Assembly (NCBI GenBank): GCA_030062745.1
Contig: CP099846.1
Span: forward strand, 8,491,432-8,555,431
Direction: 5' to 3'
DNA: 64,000 nt
Origin: Capitulum mitella
Taxonomy: Eukaryota; Arthropoda; Thecostraca; Pollicipedomorpha; Pollicipedidae
Below the pieces are notes generated by a model. That model saw only the letters and a program-made list of their open reading frames with translations, was not told the DNA's origin and searched no databases. The position numbers were made by a program, and so were the translations under genes. Of the stretch, positions 34,452 to 45,700 are shown one piece after another (position 1 is the stretch's first letter; the number at the start of each line of letters is the position of its first letter).

Positions 34452-35300
34452 CGTCAGCTCATTGACTCAGGTCGACAAGATCACTCCGAGGAGAGCCTGA
34501 AACAAGCCAAGAACGCTTCAGGAAAAAGGCTCAACTGTTCGCCCGCAATCACAAACGAAGCAGAGATTTCACGACGCAATGGAAACCAACACCAAACACA
34601 AAAACACATCATACTTTTCGAGACACAATAACTAGAGTGACAGCGACATCCATTCTCGCCAAGCGTTTCCGCCCGCAGAGCACCCGCTCCTCCGCCTTCT
34701 TTCTTCCCCACCCTCGGTCCCAATCACGCGTGCAAACAAGGAGCCCGGCGTCAGCACACACCGCGAGTGGTCACACCTCCCGCCCGCTGCAACATTCCCA
34801 CGTTACACACGTGCCCGGCGGCGGCGGCGGCGGCGGCAGCGCCGAGCGCGGCGGGGCGGGGCCGCGGCCGTCACTGCCGCAGCGCTCGGCGCCCGATCGA
34901 TCCTATGCGGCACGGCCGGGCCGGAGGCCGGCCGGCGCCGTCCGACAGTCCGCCGGGACGGCCGGCGCCGCGGCCGAGCCGAAATTGACGGCCGGCTCCC
35001 GGTGGACGGCCGCCGTCCGAATGTAGGCCCGGCAGCGGTCGAGAACGCCGACCACAGCAACAGGACAGTGAGCAGGCGCGCACCGCCGACGTGCAAACGC
35101 GTCGCAAACGGCGCAGGGAGGGTGTCTGACCGTCGGGAGCGCGGCCTCTGGCACGGCTCCTCGGGGGACCGGCAGGAGAGCGGTGAATCCGCAAGCGGCA
35201 GCCGATGGGCGAGACGGAATGGAACTCCAGGCAGGGTCGGAGTTCCGACGGCGGCGGTCAGAGGAAACCCTAAGGCCGGAGCGGCGTGGCCAAATTCATT
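34452..35300. promoter_or_regulatory. GC-rich block upstream of the ATF2-like start codon
   Basis: Bases 34790-35270 are a GC-rich, CpG-rich block with a (GGC)n run at 34813-34835, about 350-800 bases upstream of the ATG on the gene's strand. It could hold the 5' UTR or a promoter. No TATA box or clear initiator was recognised. Confidence 0.35.
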
Positions 35301-35790
35301 TTGCAGTGGGTGTTAAGATGCAGTAAAAAATCAAAAGATGTAAATATTTTGGTGGCTATAGCAAAAATAAAGGTCGCCAACGGCTGCAACGTTTCAAAAT
35401 TTAATTCTGATTACAAGTGCGGATGCAAAGAATGCTGAAGGATGTCAAAACCCTGGAGGGAAAGATGCATTACGACTGAATCCTGCACCGCAAAGATGTA
35501 ACATCAGGATTTGGGAGCATACAATTTGCTGCCATAATGGTGTTCAGATGTAATATTTCCACAGTTGGATGTATCTATTTTCGAACTTAGGTGTCATTTT
35601 CCACCCAAAATTGCGAATCTGGCCACAATGGGCCGGAGTGCTCCGAGTATTCAGTGCTAGATTTTGCTGATTGTGTGAGGAAGCTGGAGACCTAAACTTC
35701 GCGTTATACTCGTAACAGAAAAACACTCCGCTGAACTGACCTAAAATAATCATGACATTACATTATAAACAGGACATCATGGTACATGAC
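35301..35790. other. No recognised gene
   Basis: AT-richer sequence with no repeat, motif cluster or gene that I recognise. Confidence 0.3.
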
Positions 35791-36360
35791 GGAAAATGGT
35801 TCACTAGCAGTTTCGGTTCCCGTTTTAGTTCTCATTTCAGTCTTACTTTAATTCCAAGCACCAGCCTCAGTCCTATTTCAGCTTGCTCCACGTCCCGTCT
35901 CTATTTCGGTCCAAGTCCCCGTTTTTCGTTCACGATTGGCCCCATTCTCAACATCTGCCTCCGTCTCGGAATCGGCATCAATTTCGACAATCTCCCTCTC
36001 AGCCTTTGTCTCACCCTCCATCCCACGCTCTAAGATACAACGGGGACAGTTCTCTCCATTTCGTCGTCTACTTCAGCATCAGTCTCAGATTCGGAAATCC
36101 GTCTTGAACTATGTCCCGCCTCATTCTTCTTCTAAATTCCCATTTTCATTTTCTGCCTTCTGAAATTTGCTCCTCACGTTCTGGTCTCTTTTTAAGTGCA
36201 AGTTTCAGTCCAGCGTCAGCCCCAGTCCGCCCCAGTCCCGCGTCACTCAGCCGGCCCCGGTCCTGTGTCGTCCCCAGTCGGCCCCAGTTCTGTGTCAGCT
36301 TCAGTCTCACGTCAGCCCCAGTCGGCCCCAGCTCTGCGTCAGCCCCAGTCCCGCTGACCG
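35790..36360. repeat. Degenerate pyrimidine-rich short-unit repeat tract
   Basis: Several hundred bases dominated by variants of a 6-12-base theme (cagtc, tcagtc, gtcccagtc, gtcggccccagt), increasingly regular towards 36350. It gives open plus-strand frames rich in Ser and Pro that are not genes. Confidence 0.65.
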
Positions 36361-37350
36361 GCTGCGGTGCGGCGCTGTCTGATCACAGGTGGCCGGGAGG
36401 GGGGCGCCGCCGCCCGACCCTAATAGGCTATTGCCGGCTCGTCGGATCCGGTAAATAGGCGGCCACCGGGCCAGACGAGGTGCGGCCGGCGCCGGCTGGC
36501 CGGTATCGAGCGGAGCGGCCGCGGCCGGCCGGCCGGCGCGGTCACTCCGCGTCAGCGGCCGCCGTGAGCTGGTGCCCAGACGCTTCCCGGCGCCGCCCGC
36601 TCGCGGCCGCGCTCGGACCGCGCTGAGGCCGCCTCCGCTGAGACCGACGGCCGCCTCACGGCACAATTCCGGCGAGCCGGCCTCGGAGAAGTCTGGCGCT
36701 AAATTTCGCCGCACGGCGTCCGACGGACAGGCTCGGCCAGCCGTGGCTGTGGCTGACGTCACGCCCGGGGAGGGAGGAGACCGTCGCGGACGGGGTCAAG
36801 GTCTGTCACGGCCGCCAGCTGGCGAACAGCTGCCGTCAGCTGAGCTTCCGCCACACGGCGCGAGCTGGCAGGAAGCTCAGGCTGACCGTGAGGGCTGGAG
36901 CTTTTCTGGGCCCGCGCCAGCGTGGAGCGCCTCTGGGACGCGCTGTCAGGCTGGAGAGCCTGTGCCGCTCGTCTGCTGCCTGGTGCCGGCGTTCTGGCGT
37001 CCCGGCGTTTCTGGGTTTTTACGCCTGCGTCCGTCTGAGCCCACCTGCGCCAGCGCCGCTCGGCTTCGACCGCGCGGTCCGCACCGCGCGACGGCCGCGG
37101 CCGGCGCTCACCGCCGGCCGGCTTCCACCCGAGCAGGCTGCGCGGTGAACCGACCGCGCACGGGGCCGGCCCGGCGCCGTGTTCGGAGCATGGCCCGACC
37201 GCAGGGCGCCGCTGAGGCCGGCTCCCGGCCCGGGTCGGACCGCCCGCCGCGCGCTGTTATGTTTCGTTTGTCAGTCAGCGGCGGCAGCGCCAACAAACGA
37301 ACGTCAACGGTGGCCACTGCCGGCGAGCCGCCGCCGGAACGCCAGACCAC
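36360..37350. promoter_or_regulatory. GC island containing a perfect CRE
   Basis: About 1 kb of GC-rich, CpG-rich DNA 1.9-2.9 kb upstream of the ATF2-like start codon, with TGACGTCA at 36754-36761. It is a plausible site for a promoter or non-coding first exon of the minus-strand gene, which would allow control by CREB/ATF factors. That link is inference. Confidence 0.35.
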
Positions 37351-38780
37351 CAACCCGCCGGCGCCAATTTGTGAAAAAAAACGCACGTCAGCATCCACGG
37401 ACAGTCGATCACTCGATGTTGTCCTTTCCCAGCTCACTGGTGGTTTGAGAACGGGCTGACGGCTGGGCCAATGCGCCAATCCAGTTTCTCCATCAACATC
37501 TGCCAAAGAAGTTCATATCGCAACGGAAGGAAAGTGGCACGGAAAATGGATCTCGTACTGCTGACGCGATGAATGTTATTATGTCGTGGTGTGAAAAAAT
37601 ACATGCAAATTATAATGCCGTTGCCTTTAATGTTGTTTTTAAGTTACCTCGACGAAAAATCAAAACTGGGGATGTTTTATTTTGCATAAGCAATATCATT
37701 TGCGACTTCGCTACAACATTTTTACAGCGTTTTTGCTTTTCTCTCCATGTGTGTGCACGAAGATAGCTGGTCGTCCCCTTGCATCTGCGGCAACATACTC
37801 GGCTCATATGCGGTCTGTAGCAGGCCTGTTCGATGCCAGGAGCAGAAATGCACTAGATTTGGGTTCATTTGGGTGAAGGGGTCACGATGTGCAATACATG
37901 CTCTGCTTATTATGGACTCTGACCGCAACTCCATCCACGGTTAACGTTCAGATCGAACTTATCAATAACACGCCATACTTTTACGTTCTTTTGTGTATTA
38001 ATTTGTTTCGTTTGGCACCTGATGATGCTTCGTTTGTAAATGTCTCGTTCAATTTAAAATCGGAGTTAAAACTGGCAAAAAAGAAATGTAGCATTATGAC
38101 ATAACACTAAAACTGTATTAGAAATGAGGTTGGCCACAAAGTTTACCACACATGCCGAAGCTGAATTCATTGTGCAATGGTAAGAAATATCCCATCGCAG
38201 GCCTTCTACGGTTACCTGCCCCGGCTACGATATACTAAAATGGTATGAACTAATTACAAACTATGAGACGCTTACGAGTTCCGTCATTTTTACAGGATAA
38301 CAGAAAGAACGTTGGAGGTATTTTCCTAGTCCGTCGAGGAAAGAGTGGTAGTCCTGTTCGCCGTGCCACATGTTTCCCACGAAAATCGGGAGCCATGCCG
38401 GGAATTAAAATTGGAAATATCAACATCAACACTTAAAGCGAAATTTTACTGTTCCAAACATTCCGGGTTGTTTTCAACAAAGCACAAGGCTCTTCAGGTT
38501 CAAAGTGGCCTTCAGTAGCATTAAAGTGGTCCATCACTCGAAGTAAGGGCCCCTTTCATTTCGAGCCGCTCTCTCAAAGCCTGGAAAGAAATGTTGTCCA
38601 TCGGCCAGCCTCGGCCAGCCAGACATCGCCTGAATCACAGCACAATCATCGGGCAGATTAAGAACCCCCGAAATAGAGCACCTCGGCCGGTGTGATAATT
38701 TAGTGGCCTGGTGTCAGCCGGCGGCGGCCGGCGCGGCGCGGCGCCCCGCTGACCTCTGGCGCGGCCGCCGGCCGGCAGCA
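37351..38780. other. No recognised gene
   Basis: AT-richer DNA without long frames, clear repeats or RNA genes that I can recognise. Confidence 0.35.
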
Positions 38781-38784
38781 TCCA

Positions 38785-38945
38785 TCTCAGTCCGACGCTG
38801 AACCAATGTTGACGTCGCCGCCAATTAGCTGGCTGCATGACCAATTAGGCTCGGCCCAGACTGTGACGTCACAGGCCGAACTGAACCGCCCGCCGCCGCT
38901 GCCGCCGACCCTGGCCGCGCGGGCACTGCCCATAACGTTGGGCCG
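38785..38945 (-). promoter_or_regulatory. Candidate promoter: three CCAAT boxes and two CRE-type sites in 100 bp
   Basis: Within about 100 bp are aaccaatg, ttgacgtc, gccaatta, gaccaatta and tgtgacgtcaca (TGACGTCA at 38864-38871), next to a GC-rich run of ccgccg. CCAAT boxes and CREs at such spacing are typical of animal TATA-less promoters. It lies 4.4 kb upstream of the ATF2-like ATG in that gene's direction, so it may be that gene's distal promoter. The orientation is assumed, and it could serve an unseen plus-strand transcript. Confidence 0.4.
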
Positions 38946-40560
38946 GTCGGGACGGACGACTGCTATCGTGAATTTGTCCGCTTAAAATGCCATTTAAACG
39001 CGAAAAAATTGCACGAGCTATGTTGTTTGTGCACAGCGGCTTAAGTGTTTCGCAAGTTTAGTTTAAGGGCAGCCGACAAGAAATCGCAGGCGAGCACTCA
39101 GCAAGAAGCTCGGCCAACGTTTGCGTAGACCCTTAGAACAACAACCACAAAGGAGCCAAGACCGTTTGGATGTGAGTCACCTCCGAGTACAAACTCCACA
39201 CTGGCTGACAGCAGGCCGTCACGGCCGACAAGCCTTGCCAACCTGGGAACAAAGCGGGACTGTGCCGACCCGCGGCGGCCAAAAGCCGGGAGCAGACGAG
39301 CCGACACCCGGGAATTCGCGGCCCTGCGTCCCAACACGGACCGGACAAAAGTTCAAAGACGGCAAGGAGTTGTACGGCAACCCTGCTAAATGGCGCCAAA
39401 GTTAGGCTGTCAGTCTCGGTTTTGCTCCGCAGATGAAAACCGATATGGAGAACAGGTACGCGCAGTGGATGACACAACGTTACACCGACACGGATACGCG
39501 TTACGTTGTGCGTACAAGTGGAAACCAAACAAGCGAGGTCAAGCGAGGTGTGCGTGTACTATTCTGTCGTAAGACAGGCGCAATTCACGGATTGCCAGGC
39601 TTCGTATCAGCACGAAATAATGGCACGGCTCTAGGGTTGCACGGGGCCTCTGCGATGATCTGGACTCCGCTACACCCAGTCAGGTGTGTACAGCAAAACA
39701 GGAGCCACCATCCCATCCCAACCGATGCTCTCGCGGGCCTCACCCGGAAGTTCCGGCAGAGCGGCGGCGACGTTTCCCGAAGCTCTCAAAGCCCCGACAC
39801 TCTGTGTCAGATGGCTCCATCTAAACTAACGTCAGCCGAGCGATAGCCTCGAGGCTATTTCGACCGGGTACCGTGCGGGCGGGCTAGGCCGGTCGCGTGC
39901 CAAGGCTGTCAGTTCACGCCCGCCCCCTGCTGCTTCCGACTCGCAGCTCGGGCCCTGGCGAACCAGAGCCGGGCTGTGGGAAACGACGCAGCATCGCCCG
40001 ACAAAAAATAAACCGGTATAAAGGACGCAGCGTGAGGAGGCCGACGCCAGCGACTTTGGGCCAGTAAGCGTCGGACGCCGGACGAGGGCGATCTCGCCTG
40101 GGAAGCCGGCCAGAGAGGACTGGACGGCCGCGTGCCGCGAGTCTCCCCACCGAACACGGCCGAACGCCGACGGCCGCCCGGCCTCTTCAGTCCACCTCAG
40201 TTCCCATCGCCAATCAGTCCACACGTGGGGTGGAACTTTGTGAGGTGAAATTTTGGACAGCCACTCTACAGCAAACGCGAAACGAGCAAGGAGACGGCGC
40301 AAAGGAAGGTCAACGCAACGGATAAACGGAGCAATAATATCATAACGACAGCGGATTATCAGAAATACATGACCATTAAGACACGACTGCGCACGCAGTC
40401 GCTGAAGTTCTTATCTCCGGTTCTAGCAAGCTCTAATGATCGAAGGACGCATCCAGGATCCGAACTCAATAGTCCGTATAGCGACATACGCAAAAGGCTT
40501 TCTCTTTCAACGACGCAACCCAAACACAAGGGCCACCTTCCATGGGGAAACAAAGCACAA
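38946..40560. other. No recognised gene
   Basis: Mixed-composition sequence with no splice-bounded frame or domain that I can support. Confidence 0.3.
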
Positions 40561-40790
40561 GTCCTTCCTTCGCGGTGGACTCAGTCCCACCAAACGGGCA
40601 CCCCATGTGGTCCACCCAGTCCCAGCAAACGGACACCCTCTATAGTGGACTCAGTCCAAACAGAAAGACACCCCTGTGGTCGACCCAGTCCCAATAAACG
40701 AATGCCCCCTGCAGTCGTCACTGTCGCAACGAGCGAACACCCTCTGCGGTCCAACTTGTCACAACAAAGGGACTGTGACTCTCTTGTGAC
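40560..40790. repeat. 39-bp minisatellite, 5-6 degenerate units
   Basis: Units contain cagtcccaacaaacg, ggcacccc and gtggtccaccc with considerable divergence between copies. Confidence 0.8.
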
Positions 40791-40899
40791 TGATCAAATC
40801 CCAACAAACATACGTGCTTCGCTAGTCGTCGCCAGAAGCAGTCGCGCGGCGTGACATCGCAGTTAGTGACATCGCGCGGCGTGACATCGCCACAAAAAC

Positions 40900-41365
40900 T
40901 CCGCGTCAGAGCCGGATCCCGGAGTCGAAGCAGGACCCCGGCATCAGAGCAGGACCCAGGAGTCAGTGCCAGACGCGGAGTCAGAGCAGGACACCGGAGT
41001 CAGAGCAGGACACCGGAGTCAGAGCAGGGCCCAGGATCAGAGCAGGGCCCCGGAGTCAGAGCAGGACCCCGGAGTCAGAGCAGGGCCCAGGAGTCAGTGC
41101 CAGACGCGGAGTCAGAGGAGGACCCCGGAGTCAGAGCAGGACCCCGGGGCCAGAGCTGGACCCGGAGTCAGAGCAGGGCCCAGGAGTCAGAGCTGGACCC
41201 CGAAGTTAGAGCAGGACCCAGTAGTCAGAGCAGGACCCCGGAGTCAGAGCTGGACCCCGGAGTCAGAGCAGGGCCCAGGAGCCAGTGCCAGACGCGGAGT
41301 CAGAGGAGGACCCCGGAGTCAGAGCAGGGCCCCGGAGTCAGAGCAGGACCCAGAAGTCGGCGCCG
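40900..41365. repeat. 19-bp minisatellite, about 24 units
   Basis: Units of ccccggagtcagagcagga with higher-order variation (gggcccagga, agtgccagacgcgg). A block near 40968-41110 recurs near 41270-41360, suggesting a larger duplication of several units. 19-residue periodic frames through it are artefacts. Confidence 0.93.
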
Positions 41366-42190
41366 GGCTGAGGGCCTGGGCGCCGTCCCGTCGGGCGGCC
41401 GACCTATGCGTGACGGACGCCGGTCCCAGCAGCATCAGCCGTCCCGTCGACGCCAACGACAGGCTTATCGGCGTCGGCGGCGCGCCGGCGGCCGCGCCAA
41501 ACGTCCGCCGCCGCCAGGGACGGCGGCCAGCCGCTGCTGGCGCGCGCACCGCCGGCCGAGCGCGCGACGACGCCGCCGGCGCCAACTCACAGCCCTATTT
41601 CGTAACACGACTGTCTCCCACACCGGAGCACCGCAAATAAAGTGGCCCTGCGACCGCGGCACTGTTTAAACCATCCATAGGTCGGCAGCGACAGCGGAAA
41701 GGATGAACTTCCGTTAAAGATGCGAGCTCAAGCCGGCAGGAAATCCCACGGAAAAGATGAAGACTGACACTCGAAGAAAAATGCTTAACAAAATCAAATT
41801 TGTGTATAAATTAAGGATCACATCGTGCCCCCAAGCCGTTAAACCCCCAACGACAACAAAAAAGGACGAAATGTCCCAAGGGCGGTTAAAAGACCACGAT
41901 CTCGACCAGAAAAATGCATCAACTGACTTTCCAACGGCTATTCCTACGTCAGGTGAACGCCTTAGTGAGAAATTGGGCACAGTCAAAAACAGTCAAGTAC
42001 CGTGTGGTGAAAACATTTCCAGTCACTGCAATAGATCCCGGGACCACGGAAAGTTACCGCTATAATAATTATGATCCAGGTGTGTATGCCTACACCGACC
42101 TACCCGCGAAAACAAATGATTCGGCGCCATCAATGGGACGTAAGAACTGCCCTTTTATGTTACCCACCCATCAGCGTTCATAGGTATAAC
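41366..42190. other. No recognised gene
   Basis: GC-rich to 41600, then AT-richer. Frames open on both strands show no domain. Confidence 0.35.
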
Positions 42191-42487
42191 GACCAGCGCC
42201 ACAACAGCACCAGCAATCCGCGGCACCACCTGCGCTTGGCCGGCACCGCTGCTGCCCGCCCGGCAGACAGGGCCGCAGACACGGAGCCCGGGCGGCGGCC
42301 AGCCTCGTACCTGCTCAGGAGGACGGAGCCCGCCGGTTCGGCGGCGCCGTCGGCCGCCGGCAGGGCGCGCGGTCACTTCACACGCGGCGTCAATATTGCA
42401 GCATGGCGTGCCGGCATCGATTGGCCCCGAGCAGGCCGCGCGTGGCCGGCAGACGCCGACGATCCGGCGGCCTGCCGACAGAGGCGA

Positions 42488-42521
<34 letters not shown>

Positions 42522-42890
42522 GACGAGTCGACCTCCACCGCCGCCGGGGTCGCCGGAGCCGTCGCTCGACGACACGCGTGAGTACCGGGCAGCCGGCGCC
42601 GCTCCGTCGCCGCCGCGACGCGCCGTGACGCGCGACGCGGAGGCGGCCCGCGGCGACGCCCGGCCGGCCGCGGCCCGCCGGCACGACTACTGCCATGTTC
42701 AGGTGCGGCGCGGCGGCGGCCGGAGCCGGCTGGCGCGGTCCGGCCGTGTCGAGCGACCCGGGCGCTGCTGGGTCAGCGGCTCTCAGCAGCCGAACCTTCC
42801 GCTGCCGTCCGCGCACCGGGACAGCGGACTGGCGGGGCTGTCGGGGTGTCGGCCGGGGCAGGTCGGTCGGGGCACATCTGACCCACACCA
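42190..42890. other. GC island with (CGC)n run
   Basis: CpG-rich block with a trinucleotide CGC run at 42490-42521 and many CCGG/GGCC motifs. A 260-codon minus-strand frame crosses it but is low-complexity Arg/Ala and has no supporting structure. No transcript is evident. Confidence 0.5.
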
Positions 42891-43719
42891 CTGCCGTGAC
42901 ACCCACGGCCTGACCGCACGTCCCACGTCCCTTCCCCTCGCTGTCGCCAGGTGGGATGTGCCGGAGTTCGCAAATGTCCCCCGCGTCCCCGGAGGATGGC
43001 TTGATGATAGCTTTCACCCGTGACCTTTCGACTTCGAGTGAAAGGCTGGTCTTCCCTGGGCCGGTTTCAAGCTCAGAATGCCGATGCTCCCAATGACAGC
43101 GGGCAACCGCTGCAAGGCTGAGATGAGCAAAGCTCGTCTCGAAGGCCAACAGCACAAATGCTGCCTATTGTCAACACTGCTGCACAAGGCGAAGCGTTCC
43201 CTTGGAACTGTTCTAAATGCAGTGAAATTAAAGACTTGCGGAGCAAAAACGAAGGAAGGCGGAAACTCCATACCATACGCAATCGAACTGCAAAATGAGT
43301 AAATCCGCTACAAACTGTACGATTTTATTTGCCGTATGAGGAGAAAAGAATTTCCGTCTGAGTATTATTCACATTACACCAACTCTAAACAATGTACGAG
43401 CGCAGGTCGTGTGGGCGTCAGGTACTCTGTCTGAACGTTTCACGCCTTTCCGACTTTCATCGCTCGTATCATTTCTGTACTAGAGAGCGTAATAGCCACC
43501 CCACGGTGGAACCTCACCATTTCAATACAGCACGAAACGTTTCAGTTCAGTACGAAATGGCATGGAAGTTTCTGCGATCTCTCGGCATAAATACGTCAAA
43601 AATACTTAATGGTTGAATATACCGTGCAAAAATGCGCGCGAATACTTTTCGAAAATCTAGCAGCGTTTTCACATCCAAAACAGAAAGGCTTCCCACAGAG
43701 ACAAACATTCAATGTCGGG
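42891..43719. other. No recognised gene
   Basis: Mixed-composition sequence; no domain, RNA gene or clear repeat was found. Confidence 0.3.
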
Positions 43720-45046
43720 CGATATTCCGCCGCGGCCGGGTGCGAGCGGCCGGCGGCCGCTCCGGCCGGGGCGGCACGGCGACATCCATCTGGGCGTGAC
43801 CGCGTTATTGGCGTGCCGACCACGCCATCACCTCCGGGCCGGCAATGGTCGGCGGCCGACTGGCGCGTGACGGAGGGCAGCCTCGCGCCGGCCAATGGCC
43901 GGGCGGCACGCCTCGGCGCTGTAGCCGGCGCGTGCCGCCTCTCGGGCCGGACCGGGGGCGAGACACGCGGCGGGAATCGATGGCGTCGCCTCGCTCTCGG
44001 CCGGCGCGTCAAGCGTCCCCGTGATGACTGGTGAGACGCGAGGCTGAGACCTGGAGACGCGCCTCCCGACTGTCTTAATAGCCAGACATATGGGGCCTCC
44101 CGCGCAACCCCCGTACCAGACGCCGTCCCGATAAGTGACAGAGAACGGTGACCGGGAGACATGGCTGTTATGCAGCCCCTGTATCAGACTGCTGTCCCAA
44201 TGATGACACAGACTGCGACCGGGAGACACTCTTCCCAGCCGCTTGGGTGCACTGACTTCAACAGACGTAAAAAAATGTATCGTTGCCGCCTGTCGCCCAG
44301 TGCACGCGTGTCTGCCAGTTGCCAGGACACCATCAGACCGTCATGGCGACCGGACACGCGGCAGATGGAAGCGCAGATCGCGATATCGCTCACGACGGGG
44401 TATCCCTCGGAGCATCCCTCGGGGCATCCCTCGGAGCGCCCGGCGCCGCAATCGCGCACTAATTGAGTCAGGCCGCGGCGTAATAACCCCGCCGCCCATC
44501 AGCTCCCGGCACGGCGCGAGAGAGCTGCGAGCCGCCGCCGCGCCCGGGGACCGCGACCTGAGCCGCGGCCGGCCGGCGGCCCGCTCCGGCGCTGTGATAT
44601 CGACCCCCGAGCACCTGCATTCCGGCCGGCCGTCCGCGCGGCACCGCTGGCTCGTCGGCCGGCGAGCTCCGGAAATCAGGGGCGTAACGGGCGAGCATAG
44701 GCACGGCGGCAGGCCGGCCGGCGTAACGGCGCCAGTCGCCAGCACCGCTCAGCTCTGTACACTGCCCCGCACAGGGGGGTCCGTGTGAATCTGTATGCTA
44801 GCAGAACGTGTCAGGAAAGTGTGTGGGCTATGCTTTGCCTCAGAAATGAATGTGCAAAGTGAATACTGCGCAGAACTTTGCAAAAAACAAATTATGAAGT
44901 CTGATAAGTTCCAGACAAATATCCTTATGCAAAACGCATGGGGGCAGGTAACCTCCGCCAGGAGTCATAAACTGCACGAGCTGAACAGATAACTTGAAGA
45001 GGCGTCCAAACACTTAACGCCTTGCTGACCCGTTTGCATCCTTCGG

Positions 45047-45104
<58 letters not shown>

Positions 45105-45700
45105 CACTACACATGCCAATGCGTTCGTTTGATAAACGTTTTAGTGTTTGTTTATCTTCGGAAATAAAGAAGAATGACAACACAGGTGTTATATTTCGCT
45201 ACCAATTAGCTTACGCGTAAAATGACATGAATGCTCGTACAACGCTTTTCATGACACTGTGTCCAATGACTCACGCTGGTATCTGCCCGGAATTAAATGA
45301 TCTGCACATGGTAGCGACGAGCGCACTGGCACGCAGCTCTGAACCCTTAAAAATACGCTCGGCTATTTCATAAGGTCTGCGCAAGTCCCATCCTGCGTCC
45401 GGTTCGTGGCGTAGACGGCCTGATCAACGTCCACCCAGGAGGTCCGCACGGCCGTGCGATCCGCACGGCCGACAGCGCGGCGGCCGCCCGTGACCGTCCG
45501 TGACGGCCGGCCCTCCTGCCGCAGGGGAGATGCGGTAGAGGTCGTCACGCGCCGCGGAGAGGAGGAGGAGGGAGACCTCTCCGATGGCCTGCCCGGCCCG
45601 ACGCCGCCCCGGCCGAGCCGCCCGCGCCCTCACCACAGGTGAGCGCCGCTGGAGCCGTCCGCGCGGCCAGTTGTGCGGCCGGGAGGGGCACAGGAAAAAC
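43720..45700. other. Series of GC-rich blocks, no recognised gene
   Basis: GC-rich, CpG-rich blocks at 43720-44030, 44460-44760 and 45420-45700, separated by AT-richer DNA. A 9-12-base tandem (tccctcgg.gc) lies at 44396-44435. No splice-bounded frame was recognised. Confidence 0.4.
45050..45102. repeat. (TA)n microsatellite
   Basis: About 26 uninterrupted TA dinucleotides. Its flanks do not match the other TA-bearing repeats in the window. Confidence 0.95.

Noticed and set aside
36572-37459. 295-codon plus-strand frame in a GC island
   Set aside because: Arg/Ala/Pro-rich low-complexity product in 70% GC DNA, where stops are rare. No domain, splice or codon support.
40851-41669. 272-codon frame rich in Ser, Arg and Gln
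   Set aside because: Periodic reading of a 19-bp tandem array.
42373-43155. 260-codon minus-strand frame
   Set aside because: Half of it is Arg/Ala runs over a CGC repeat, with no recognised domain. The N-terminal part is more mixed but still matches nothing.
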